A program made the position numbers and the translations under genes. Positions 25,607 to 33,590 of a stretch of DNA of 43,991 nt are shown in pieces. The stretch comes from Treponema sp. UBA3649. GTDB lineage: Bacteria > Spirochaetota > Spirochaetia > Treponematales > Treponemataceae. Numbering within the stretch: position 1 is the first letter of the stretch; the number at the start of each line of letters is the position of its first letter. Where the stretch lies: the NCBI GenBank assembly GCA_002373325.1, contig DFKI01000023.1:1-43991 (forward strand), written 5' to 3'. The notes under the pieces are model-generated. The model was not told the DNA's origin and made no database searches. It was given only the letters and a program-made list of their open reading frames with translations.

Positions 25607-25948
25607 CTACTCCGAGAGAAGCGAAATGTATGATTCAGCATTTCCTTCTTTTACTTTTTGTAAATCGATATAAACCTCTGTTATATTGACGGAAAGCCTA
25701 ATTCTTATTTTTTTATTTGATGACAGCGCATGTAAGAGCAACTCTTTATCACCTTGAATTGGAAAATGAAAATCTTGTGATAGAACAACAGATTGTGCAT
25801 ATTTATTTTTTTCTGGCATGTCTTTAGGACAAAGAACATTATATTTTTTGTCACCGTGTTTTAAAGCATATCCCTCTGTACCAGAAAGTGAAAAATAGTT
25901 TTCATCAAATGATAATTCTGATATTGTTCCTTCAATAACATAATCCAT
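25607..25948 (-). CDS. Hypothetical small protein coupled to the SIR2 gene
   Basis: The 113-residue protein is unrecognised. It seems beta-rich (YVIEGTISELSFDENYFSLSG, KIRIRLSVNITEVYIDLQ) and lacks a signal or membrane segment. ATG 25948 follows AAGGAG. Its stop lies 5 nt before the SIR2 start, so the two are probably made together. A regulator or inhibitor of the SIR2 protein is one possibility without direct evidence. Confidence 0.65.
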   Translation of the reverse strand: MDYVIEGTISELSFDENYFSLSGTEGYALKHGDKKYNVLCPKDMPEKNKYAQSVVLSQDFHFPIQGDKELLLHALSSNKKIRIRLSVNITEVYIDLQKVKEGNAESYISLLSE

Positions 25949-25975
25949 AATATATACTCCTTGCTCATCAAAGAT

Positions 25976-26701
25976 TTATCGTCTGACCCTTTTCCACTCG
26001 GCTTTCAAAGAATCAATCCTTTTGTCAAAATAATTCCTGAATTTATCTGTTTCTCCGTAAGTATAAGTTGTCGTTTTTGTACTGTCTCCATAAAAAAATC
26101 CTTTGGAATGGGTGGTTATAACTTCTTCTCGATATGGACCATGAATACTATGATTTCTTTCTACTAGAGCTATTGTGTCGTCTATGTGGCTGTTCATTTC
26201 TGAGTAATCACTGAAACCTTTAACTTTCACCACTCCTTTGTAATACTCCAGATAAGCTTCAATCATATCCAATCCCGCACGAGACGAATCTTCTGCATTG
26301 GCAGTGTTTTTATTAGCATTGTATTTGTCAACCGTATCATTAAAGCGTTTTTGTGCTTCTACGCTCGCTGAATACTTTATATCAGCGCAATGTATATTGT
26401 AACAGAAATGTCCCACTACAATTGCCACCAGTACAAGCACAGCGAGAATAATCTTTATACCAGTCTTCGTTTTTCCTTTCTTTGCCTTGGTAATAGATTC
26501 CTCCGTGACTTTATTTCCTTCTTGCACCTCTTCTTTTGAAGTTTCCTTTTCAGCTTTTTGTGCTGTTGTTGGTACGCTCTTCTGAGCCGTTGAATTCTCA
26601 GTCTCTGTATCAGTTGCTTTTCCTGACGCTACTTGCTTTCCGCACTTTGGGCAAAACAAAGAGTCCTCGTCCATTTCTTTTCCACAGTACTTACAGAACA
26701 T
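25976..26701 (-). CDS. Zinc-ribbon, single-span membrane protein
   Basis: MFCKYCGKEMDEDSLFC followed by CGK forms a double-CxxC ribbon (residues 1-22). A Thr/Glu/Lys-rich linker leads to one hydrophobic segment near residues 80-98 (IILAVLVLVAIVVGHFCY), then a charged domain of about 140 residues with GFFYGDSTKTTTYTYGET. The topology puts the ribbon inside and the C-terminal domain outside. It has 241 residues and a strong GGAGG site. It stands 18 nt after the PrsW-like gene. Unknown function. Confidence 0.7.
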   Translation of the reverse strand: MFCKYCGKEMDEDSLFCPKCGKQVASGKATDTETENSTAQKSVPTTAQKAEKETSKEEVQEGNKVTEESITKAKKGKTKTGIKIILAVLVLVAIVVGHFCYNIHCADIKYSASVEAQKRFNDTVDKYNANKNTANAEDSSRAGLDMIEAYLEYYKGVVKVKGFSDYSEMNSHIDDTIALVERNHSIHGPYREEVITTHSKGFFYGDSTKTTTYTYGETDKFRNYFDKRIDSLKAEWKRVRR

Positions 26702-26719
26702 TTTTTCCTCCGGCTGTTT

Positions 26720-27988
26720 TTATTTATTCTCTGCAATAAATTTTCCGAGTTGTCTGAGAATCACCCACCACGCTGCAAGACAAAGCACTATAAGTTTAAG
26801 ATATTGCAAGGGGGTATTCATGTCCCAAATGGCGTGAAGTGCAAAACATACCCCGAATGCTTTCATAAAAGCTTTGTTTATCTTTTTCTCTCGTGCAAAG
26901 GCAGCTCCTTCAATGGCTGCCCATGCTGTATGCCCTCCGAATGCCAGGATAGAGCGCAGGAAAATTGTAAAATTCATAGCACCGAGTGAATCTACGTAAT
27001 CATAATAGAAATTGTTATAGTCATGTGCGTCAAGAAAAATGTTGAATGCGTAGCCAGCACTCTCAAAGACTGCAAATCCTGCTCCAACAGCACTGCCAAT
27101 CAAAAGCCCCTTTAGGACTGATATATTTTTGCTTCTCTTCAAAATTGCAATTACAATTACAGCCTTTCCGATTTCTTCCGTTATGCTGACGATGGATGCT
27201 CCTATAAGTCCATAACCGTTTCCCCCCGGAATTATTGTATAAAGAAAAAGCGTAAAGAGGAGCGAAACTGAGCCTCCAAGAAGAAAGATGCCGATTACTT
27301 TGAAAAAACTTACGTCTCTGTAAAGATTCAACTCAAAAAACATCGTGAGTATTGCGAATGGCATCATTAGCGAGCCGATAATCATTACTCCTGGCATCAC
27401 GTTCGAGTTGTTGAAATTCATAAGGCAGATTTCAAAAATGATAAACACTGAAAGGAGTATTATGAATATGCGTGAGTAAAACCACGGGCAGAGACTTTCC
27501 TCTGTGATTTTTATGTTACTTGGAACTTTTTCAGAATCCATGCCTGCTTTTAAAATCTCGCCTCGTTCCTGTGACGTATGTCTTTTGAGAACATTTACAA
27601 AAAGATTTTTTACCGGGAACTTTACGCTTAAATCTATCTTTGCACTTTTGCCTCCGATGCCAAGTTTTTCAAAGACATTATTATCTTGTGTTGTATTGTT
27701 GGTTTCTAAGAGCTTTCCGCATTTCGGACAAAAAATTGATGAGGCCAAAATCTTTGCTCCACAGTAGCGGCAGAATTTGTGCTTTTCTTCCGCCGATTCC
27801 ACCTCTGATTTTTTTTCACTTTCATTATCATGTGGTTTTATTTCTGCTTCCGTCTCCTTACACTGTTCTGGTTCATTTTCTGTCTGCAACTTAGAAGCAC
27901 TTTCCTTTGGAGATGTTAGTTGTTTCCCGCATTTTGAGCAGAACATTGCATTGTCTGAAATTCCTTTGCCGCAATATTTGCAGAACAT
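26720..27988 (-). CDS. PrsW-type intramembrane protease with two N-terminal zinc ribbons
   Basis: The 422-residue protein opens with MFCKYCGKGI and FCSKCGK (1-22), then has a second ribbon at 72-92 (KFCRYCG, FCPKCGK). From about residue 170 there are eight or more membrane segments with the glutamic-protease/PrsW motifs EEIGK at 271-275, FESAGY at 308-313, GHTAWAA at 352-358 and HAIWD at 385-389. PrsW cuts anti-sigma factors within the membrane in Bacillus; other members of this superfamily process membrane proteins. ATG 27988 follows TGGAGG; a TTG at 28003 precedes that site and is rejected. First gene of the block and read divergently from an XRE regulator. Confidence 0.88.
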   Translation of the reverse strand: MFCKYCGKGISDNAMFCSKCGKQLTSPKESASKLQTENEPEQCKETEAEIKPHDNESEKKSEVESAEEKHKFCRYCGAKILASSIFCPKCGKLLETNNTTQDNNVFEKLGIGGKSAKIDLSVKFPVKNLFVNVLKRHTSQERGEILKAGMDSEKVPSNIKITEESLCPWFYSRIFIILLSVFIIFEICLMNFNNSNVMPGVMIIGSLMMPFAILTMFFELNLYRDVSFFKVIGIFLLGGSVSLLFTLFLYTIIPGGNGYGLIGASIVSITEEIGKAVIVIAILKRSKNISVLKGLLIGSAVGAGFAVFESAGYAFNIFLDAHDYNNFYYDYVDSLGAMNFTIFLRSILAFGGHTAWAAIEGAAFAREKKINKAFMKAFGVCFALHAIWDMNTPLQYLKLIVLCLAAWWVILRQLGKFIAENK

Positions 27989-28058
27989 GATATTTGCCTC
28001 CAAAAACTTGTGTTGTACGCAGCTTGTAGTTGAAATGCTTGATAATACGCTACAATTT

Positions 28059-28101
28059 ACGTATATATTTCTATTCTATACGTGAAATGTAGTTTTTTCA
28101 A
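28059..28101 (-). promoter_or_regulatory. Promoter with overlapping inverted repeat for the zinc-ribbon/PrsW block
   Basis: On the minus strand TTGAAA (28101-28096) and TAGAAT (28078-28073) are 17 bp apart. An inverted repeat ACGTATA (28059-28065) / TATACGT (28077-28083) with an 11-bp centre straddles the -10 box. The divergent XRE gene starts about 50 bp away, making it the likely binding protein. Confidence 0.65.
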
Positions 28102-28135
28102 GTAGTTTCTACGCAAAATAAAGTATATAAGGTAT

Positions 28136-28489
28136 ATGGATTCTATATTTAAACAGACATTGCGGTCAGAAATGGATTTTCAGGATATTCGTGTGAAAGA
28201 GCTTGCGTCAAAAACTGGGATCTCACAACGTACTTTGGAAGGATATCTAAGTTCCAGAGGTTCCATTCCTCCTGCTGATGTTGCGGTGAAGATAGCGGCG
28301 GCTCTAAATGTGTCGGTGGAATATCTTGTGACAGGAAAAAATGCTGATAAAAATCTTGCTGTAAATAATATTGTTGAAACCTTTTCCGGGGTAGAAAAAC
28401 TTTCTATAGAAAAACGGCTCTTGATAAAGGAATTTATATTGATGCTGAATAAATTCGATATTGGAATTGAGAAGCCGTATGCACATTGA
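28136..28489 (+). CDS. XRE family HTH regulator divergent from the zinc-ribbon/PrsW block
   Basis: Residues about 18-65 are an XRE helix-turn-helix (VKELASKTGISQRTLEGYLS, then PADVAVKIAAALNVSVEYLV), typical of phage-type and toxin-antitoxin repressors. The remaining 50 residues are helical and may dimerise. 117 residues. AAGG lies 4 nt before the ATG. The inverted repeat at 28059-28083 in the shared upstream region is its probable operator. Confidence 0.87.
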   Translation: MDSIFKQTLRSEMDFQDIRVKELASKTGISQRTLEGYLSSRGSIPPADVAVKIAAALNVSVEYLVTGKNADKNLAVNNIVETFSGVEKLSIEKRLLIKEFILMLNKFDIGIEKPYAH

Positions 28490-28613
28490 TTTTGAGAATT
28501 TGAGATTATAAAAATCTACTGAAGGGTTTCTATAATTTGCCCAAACATCAAGTTTCACAAGGCTATGTCATTTCAGCTTATAGACTACGGAATATCCTCA
28601 AACTTCAAATAAG

Positions 28614-28648
28614 GAAAAATCGTTAGATTTTTCCAAATCCGTGTGACA
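28614..28648 (-). repeat. Dispersed 35-bp repeat with hairpin, copy 1
   Basis: The minus strand of 28614-28648 is identical over 35 nt to 43953-43987 on the plus strand. It begins TGTCACACGGATTTG and ends in the hairpin GAAAAATC-TAAC-GATTTTTC. The gene-free stretch 28490-28773 around it holds only a weak 62-codon TTG frame that reads through the repeat and is not supported as a gene. Confidence 0.85.
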
Positions 28649-28773
28649 GACCCTTCTTCGATAAGTTCCTTTATTCCGGATTTTCGTAATCGTTCAGCTG
28701 AGTCACAAAAATAAAGAAATTCTCTGATAAATTTGCATAGAGTATAAAAATCGATATTCGGGCTAATTCTCAA

Positions 28774-29211
28774 TTACGGCATCGGTTTGTTCTTGAACTC
28801 AAGCATCTGCGACGGGGTAGTGGAGTCGAGCGTGTATGTCCTAAGGTTTCCGTGTTCGTCCAGGACATCTATCACTGCTTTTCCGCTCTCGGGATTTGAG
28901 TTCTGTATCGTGAGCACGACCTGGAATCCGTATTCGATTTCTTTTTTCAGATAATTTCCTGCAAGGGATGTGTCGCTTAGGAACGCGTTGATTTGGGCGG
29001 GTCCGTTTCTTGGAACATTCTTTCCCTTGCTAGTCTGCAGGATGCATTTTTCAAAACCGAACACATGGACGGATCCTTCCTTGACGCTCACCATAATCTC
29101 CACAGGATCTACAGCAAGCTCCCCGAACATCTCAGCCTCAGCGACGGAAAGGCAGGATGAAAAAATGACAGCGGAAAAAATCAGCGGGAGGAAAAAAATC
29201 AACTTTCTCAT
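28774..29211 (-). CDS. Small lipoprotein, function unknown
   Basis: The 145-residue protein from ATG 29211 (AAAGGAG site) has a lipoprotein signal RKLIFFLPLIFSAVIFSSC, with Cys20 predicted to be lipidated. The mature part includes SVHVFGFEKCILQTSKGKN and VVLTIQNSNPESGKAVIDVL and resembles no family I can name. It stands alone between the XRE gene and livH, convergent with the former and divergent from the latter. Confidence 0.75.
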   Translation of the reverse strand: MRKLIFFLPLIFSAVIFSSCLSVAEAEMFGELAVDPVEIMVSVKEGSVHVFGFEKCILQTSKGKNVPRNGPAQINAFLSDTSLAGNYLKKEIEYGFQVVLTIQNSNPESGKAVIDVLDEHGNLRTYTLDSTTPSQMLEFKNKPMP

Positions 29212-29332
29212 AAAATCAGTCTCCTTTTTTTGTTTTTCAAGTTGCGGATATATTTTCTCAAATAAACATAAAAAAATCAATGGCTTGTCTTCTACACGCA
29301 GCTTTCTCCCTCTTTTTCTTTAATTGAAAATG

Positions 29333-29341
29333 TGATATAAT
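29333..29341 (+). promoter_or_regulatory. Extended -10 promoter before livH
   Basis: TGATATAAT is an extended -10 element (TATAAT at 29336-29341) about 38 nt before GTG 29380. A good -35 box is not evident. It would let livHMGF be transcribed independently of livJ. Confidence 0.5.
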
Positions 29342-29379
29342 CTTTCCGGTAATTTGAAAAAAATGTTTCGGAGGAAAAA

Positions 29380-30303
29380 GTGGGATTTCATATTGATACT
29401 TTTCTGAAACAGCTTGTGAACGGTCTGTCGCTCGGTGGAATCTATGCGCTGATTGCATTGGGCTACACCATGGTCTACGGAATCGTCAAGCTGATAAATT
29501 TCGCGCACGGAGACGTGATGATGGTCGGAGCTTACGCCGGATATTTCGTCCTTCGCGCAACAGGACCTACACCGACAGGATTCTGTCTTGCCCTTTTTGC
29601 CGCAATGATTGTCTGCGCTCTTTTGAGTCTGGTCATCGAACGATGTGCATACCGTCCTTTGAGGAACGCCCCAAGGTTGAACTCCCTGATTACCGCAATC
29701 GCCGTCGAGCTGATTTTGCAGAATCTCATGCGCGTGCTTCCGTTTGTCGGTCCGAACTCAAGACCATTTCCGACTCTCCCGATCGTGACATGGAAACTTT
29801 CCACCGCGAAATATCCTGACGGTCTCATCTCAATCTCAAACATACAGCTCATAGTGATTGTGTCCTGCGTAATCCTCATGCTGCTTTTGAACGTGCTGAT
29901 TAATTACACGAAAACCGGAAAGGCGATGCAGGCCGTAAGCTATGACCTTGGAGCCGCAAGTCTCATGGGAATCAATGTGAACAGAATCATCGCGATTACT
30001 TTTGTTATCGGTTCCGTTCTCGCAGGTGCCGGAGGTGTCCTTTATGCGACCGCCTATCCCCAGATTGAGCCTACCATGGGCTACATTCCCGGACTGAAAG
30101 CGTTCGTCGCGGCTGTCCTTGGTGGAATCGGTTCCGTGCCGGGTGCGATGCTTGGTGGAGTTCTGCTTGGAGTTCTTGAGACTCTTGTAAAAGCCTACGT
30201 GTCATCCCAGTATGCCGATGCCATCTCATATTCCATTTTGATTTTGATGCTGCTCGTTAAGCCTGCCGGACTTCTTGGCAAAAAGCGCGTCGTAAAAGTT
30301 TGA
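29380..30303 (+). CDS. livH: Branched-chain amino acid ABC transporter permease LivH
   Basis: One of the two membrane subunits of the branched-chain amino-acid importer. The 307 residues form about eight helices with typical LivH phrases: LVNGLSLGGIYALIALGYTMVYGI near the start, INFAHGDVMMVGAY, and the EAA-like loop DLGAASLMGINVNRIIAITF. GTG 29380 follows GGAGG by 5 nt. It leads the run livH-livM-livG-livF-CBS/ACT on the plus strand. Confidence 0.95.
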   Translation: MGFHIDTFLKQLVNGLSLGGIYALIALGYTMVYGIVKLINFAHGDVMMVGAYAGYFVLRATGPTPTGFCLALFAAMIVCALLSLVIERCAYRPLRNAPRLNSLITAIAVELILQNLMRVLPFVGPNSRPFPTLPIVTWKLSTAKYPDGLISISNIQLIVIVSCVILMLLLNVLINYTKTGKAMQAVSYDLGAASLMGINVNRIIAITFVIGSVLAGAGGVLYATAYPQIEPTMGYIPGLKAFVAAVLGGIGSVPGAMLGGVLLGVLETLVKAYVSSQYADAISYSILILMLLVKPAGLLGKKRVVKV

Positions 30304-30318
30304 GAGGGAGGACTTGAA

Positions 30319-31347
30319 ATGAAAAATAAAATGCTCAGAAACATATTGATTCCATCCCTTGCCGCAGTCTTTGTGCTGACTGTTCCGACCCTGCTCATCT
30401 ACCTTGGCGTGATTGACGGATTTACCGCGCAGATTGTAAGTCTTGCCGGAGTAAACGCAATCATGGCAATTTCCGTAAACATGGTATGCGGAATCACCGG
30501 ACAGCTTTCTTTGGGACAGGCAGGTTTTCAGGCGATCGGTGCTTACTCAGTTGTTCTCCTTTGTACAAAATGCGGAGTGCCCCTTCCTCTTTCCGTCATC
30601 CTTGGAGGACTCATTGCGGCTTTCTTCGGATTTTTAATCGGCTTTCCGACTTTGAAATTGGAGGGCGACTATCTTGCGATCGTTACTCTGGCATTCGGTG
30701 AGATAATCCGCGTCGTGCTTTTGAATTTGAAATCGCTGACGGGAGGACCGAACGGAATGACGTTCCCGACGATTTTTACGAACTCACTTGATTTCGGTGC
30801 GACGCTTTCCTACCTTGCCATAATCGGGACTCTCGTGCTTGTGATTTTATTCCTGCAGAATTTCCTGCGCTCAACTTACGGACGTGCGATTCTTGCGGTG
30901 CGTGAGGATGAGGTTGCGGCAAACAGCAGCGGAATCAGCGTGTTCCGTTACAAGATGATTGGATTTGTCATCGCGGCATTTATCGGTGGAATCGGTGGAG
31001 CACTTTATGCGCCTTTCATCGGATTCATCAAGCCTGACATGGCATCATTCAACAACTCAATCACTCATCTGACCTATGTTGTCCTTGGCGGAATGGGTAG
31101 CGTCACCGGTAGCGTCGTCGCGGCTTTTGTCATGACAATCCTGCTTGAGTCACTCAGGTTCTTGAGCACTTACCGGCTTCTCATTTATCCGGTCCTTTTG
31201 ATTCTAGTAATGCTTTTCAGACCGCAGGGACTTTTGGGAACTCGAGAGCTGAGTTTTGTAAGGGGCTTTGACAAAATCACATCGCTTTTTGCAAGAAAAA
31301 AATCCGTGGAAAAATCAGGCGGAAATTCTGACGGGAGGAAGGACTGA
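30319..31347 (+). CDS. livM: Branched-chain amino acid ABC transporter permease LivM
   Basis: Second permease subunit, 342 residues with about ten helices. LivM motifs include VNMVCGITGQLSLGQAGFQA, LEGDYLAIVTLAFGEIIRV, LTGGPNGMTFP, and the coupling loop GRAILAVREDEVAANSSGI. ATG follows GGGAGG. The spacing of 15 nt to livH and 3 nt to livG supports one transcript. Confidence 0.95.
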   Translation: MKNKMLRNILIPSLAAVFVLTVPTLLIYLGVIDGFTAQIVSLAGVNAIMAISVNMVCGITGQLSLGQAGFQAIGAYSVVLLCTKCGVPLPLSVILGGLIAAFFGFLIGFPTLKLEGDYLAIVTLAFGEIIRVVLLNLKSLTGGPNGMTFPTIFTNSLDFGATLSYLAIIGTLVLVILFLQNFLRSTYGRAILAVREDEVAANSSGISVFRYKMIGFVIAAFIGGIGGALYAPFIGFIKPDMASFNNSITHLTYVVLGGMGSVTGSVVAAFVMTILLESLRFLSTYRLLIYPVLLILVMLFRPQGLLGTRELSFVRGFDKITSLFARKKSVEKSGGNSDGRKD

Positions 31348-31350
31348 TTT

Positions 31351-32163
31351 ATGGAAGAAAAAAGAGAACTGCTTTTGAGGGCAAAAAATATTTCCATTCA
31401 GTTTGGAGGACTTCGCGCCGTCTCTGATTTTAACCTGGAGCTTTATCAGGGCGAGCTGATTGGATTGATTGGACCAAACGGAGCCGGAAAGACAACCGTG
31501 TTCAACATGCTTTCTGGAATCTACAAGCCGACCGAGGGAGCCATTACTTTCATCGGAAAAAACGGACAGCTTCAGGTCATAAGCGGAAAGTCACCGGCAC
31601 AACTCAACAAGATTGGCATCGCCCGTACCTTTCAGAACATCCGTCTTTTTAACGCCCTGACCGTGGCTGACAACGTGAAGATTGCGCTTCATCAGAGCAG
31701 GGGAGTGAATCCTTTTGACGTTGAGTTCAGGACATCGCGGTTCAGAAAAGATGAGAAACTGATGGAGGAGAAGGTCACGCATCTTCTTTCGCTCTTTCAC
31801 ATGGATGACAAAAAGGATGAGCTTGCAAAAAATCTTCCTTATGGGGAACAGAGAAAACTTGAAATCTGCCGGGCTCTTGCAAGCGGACCGAAACTTTTGC
31901 TTTTGGATGAGCCTGCCGCAGGAATGAACGGACAGGAAACCGAGGAGCTTATGAAAATGATTTCTTTTATCAGGAAGGAATTCAATCTGAGCGTCCTCTT
32001 GATTGAGCATGACATGAAGCTTGTTATGGGCATCTGTGAGAGACTTTTGGTTTTGAACTACGGGCGTGTAATTGCAGAGGGACTTCCTTCTGAAATACAA
32101 AAGGACCCGGATGTAATCAAAGCGTATCTCGGTTCTGAATTTGAGGCTGAAGGAGGAGAGTGA
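31351..32163 (+). CDS. livG: Branched-chain amino acid ABC transporter ATP-binding protein LivG
   Basis: ATPase subunit of the importer, 270 residues. Walker A is GPNGAGKT, the LivG-specific GIARTFQNIRLFNALTVADNV follows, the signature is LPYGEQRKLEIC, and Walker B is LLLLDEPAAGMN with the switch His in LLIEHDMKLV. It ends in a TGATG junction with livF. Confidence 0.96.
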   Translation: MEEKRELLLRAKNISIQFGGLRAVSDFNLELYQGELIGLIGPNGAGKTTVFNMLSGIYKPTEGAITFIGKNGQLQVISGKSPAQLNKIGIARTFQNIRLFNALTVADNVKIALHQSRGVNPFDVEFRTSRFRKDEKLMEEKVTHLLSLFHMDDKKDELAKNLPYGEQRKLEICRALASGPKLLLLDEPAAGMNGQETEELMKMISFIRKEFNLSVLLIEHDMKLVMGICERLLVLNYGRVIAEGLPSEIQKDPDVIKAYLGSEFEAEGGE

Positions 32164-32879
32164 TGGGTGAACGCGAACTTGAGATAAAAGATTTGGTCGT
32201 TTCTTATGGTGCAATCAAGGCGCTCCGTGGAATCTCCTTTGATGTGGAAAAGGGAGAAATCATTTCGCTGATTGGTTCAAACGGCGCCGGAAAAACTACG
32301 ACACTCCACGCAATCAGCAACCTGATAAAAAAAGAGAGCGGCACAATCACTTACCGGGGCAATGACATAACGAATCTCTCGCCGGATAAAATCGTGAGGC
32401 AAAATCTAATCCAGGTGCCGGAAGGACGACGTGTGTTCGCGAATCTTTCAGTGCGGGACAATCTTTTGATGGGAGCCTACACCAGAAAGGACAAGGAAGA
32501 AATTGCGTCTGACATGAAATGGGTTTTCAGTCTTTTTCCAAGGTTGGAGGAAAGACTCAAGCAGGATGCCGGGACTTTGAGCGGAGGTGAGCAGCAGATG
32601 CTTGCCATGGGAAGAAGCCTGATGAGCCGACCTGAGGTTTTGCTTTTGGATGAGCCGAGCATGGGACTTGCGCCGATTCTGGTTGACGAGATTTTCAGCA
32701 TCATAAAAAAAATCAATGAGAACGGAACTACAATCGTGCTGGTGGAGCAGAACGCTTACAAGGCTCTTTCCATCTCTGACCGCGCCTACATTTTGGAAAC
32801 CGGGGAGATTACCAAGAGCGGAAAGGCTGAGGATTTGATAAAGGACAGTGCTGTTAAGGCGGCGTATCTTGGGGCCTAA
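32163..32879 (+). CDS. livF: Branched-chain amino acid ABC transporter ATP-binding protein LivF
   Basis: Second ATPase subunit, 238 residues from ATG 32163, whose first base is the last base of the livG stop; AGGAGG lies 6 nt upstream. A GTG at 32160 is the alternative. Motifs are GSNGAGKTTTLHAISNLI, VPEGRRVFANLSVRDNLLMG, LSGGEQQMLAMGRSLM and LLLDEPSMGLAP, with VLVEQN as the LivF H-loop variant. Confidence 0.96.
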   Translation: MGERELEIKDLVVSYGAIKALRGISFDVEKGEIISLIGSNGAGKTTTLHAISNLIKKESGTITYRGNDITNLSPDKIVRQNLIQVPEGRRVFANLSVRDNLLMGAYTRKDKEEIASDMKWVFSLFPRLEERLKQDAGTLSGGEQQMLAMGRSLMSRPEVLLLDEPSMGLAPILVDEIFSIIKKINENGTTIVLVEQNAYKALSISDRAYILETGEITKSGKAEDLIKDSAVKAAYLGA

Positions 32880-32896
32880 AAACAAGGAGGAAAGAA

Positions 32897-33541
32897 ATGT
32901 TTGTTAAGGACGTTATGAAAAAAAATCCGGTGACGGTCAGTGCGGACGCATCCGTGCTTGAGGCAAAAAAAATCATGCAGAAAAACGAGGTGAACAAACT
33001 CCCCGTGCTTGATAAAAACGGAGCTCTTTCGGGAATCATCACGAAGAATGATTTGCTCAAGGCATCTCCTTCCGACGCGACGACTCTGGATGTATTCGAG
33101 ATGGGATATCTTCTGAGCAAGCTTACCGTGGAAAAAATCATGGTGAAAAAAGTCAAGATGGTCGGCGAGAATGAGACCGTGGAGGAGGCCGCCCGTCTTA
33201 TGAATGACTACGACATCGGTTGTCTTCCTGTGATGAGGGACAAGCTGCTCGTGGGCATTGTCACCGAAAGTGATTTGTTCAAGGCTTTCATCGCTATGTT
33301 CGGAACCCGACATGCAGGTGTGCGCGCCACTTTTACAATGAAGGACGAGCCTGGTGTCTTGAGCCGGTTTGCAGAATCACTTGCCGCAAAAAACGGGAAC
33401 ATCGTTTCTTTGGTTACGGCTGACGTGGAGGATGCTGGCTTGAGAAAAGTAACTCTCCGTGTCACAGGAATCAGCATGGATGATTTTAAAAATCTGTTTG
33501 ATTCTTCCTTCGGTGAGCTGGAGGATATTCGCAACGTGTAA
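32897..33541 (+). CDS. CBS pair and ACT domain protein, AcuB-like
   Basis: The 214 residues hold two CBS motifs at about 1-57 (VKDVMKKNPVTVSADASVLE) and 78-135 (VEKIMVKKVKMVGENETVEE), then an ACT domain at about 143-210 (FTMKDEPGVLSRFAESLAAKNGNIVSL). CBS pairs bind adenine nucleotides and ACT domains bind amino acids. It follows livF by 17 nt with its own AAGGAGG, so it is likely the fifth gene of the liv operon and may sense the imported amino acids and energy state. It carries no catalytic or transport domain. The regulatory role is inferred. Confidence 0.88.
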   Translation: MFVKDVMKKNPVTVSADASVLEAKKIMQKNEVNKLPVLDKNGALSGIITKNDLLKASPSDATTLDVFEMGYLLSKLTVEKIMVKKVKMVGENETVEEAARLMNDYDIGCLPVMRDKLLVGIVTESDLFKAFIAMFGTRHAGVRATFTMKDEPGVLSRFAESLAAKNGNIVSLVTADVEDAGLRKVTLRVTGISMDDFKNLFDSSFGELEDIRNV

Positions 33542-33590
33542 GGCAAGATGGATTTTTTTTTCTGAGTGAAAAATGGAGGCGGATTTCGGC

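Noticed and set aside
28585..28773. 62-residue minus-strand gene
   Set aside because: It needs a TTG start without Shine-Dalgarno and reads through the 35-bp dispersed repeat, so it is more likely part of a repeat region.
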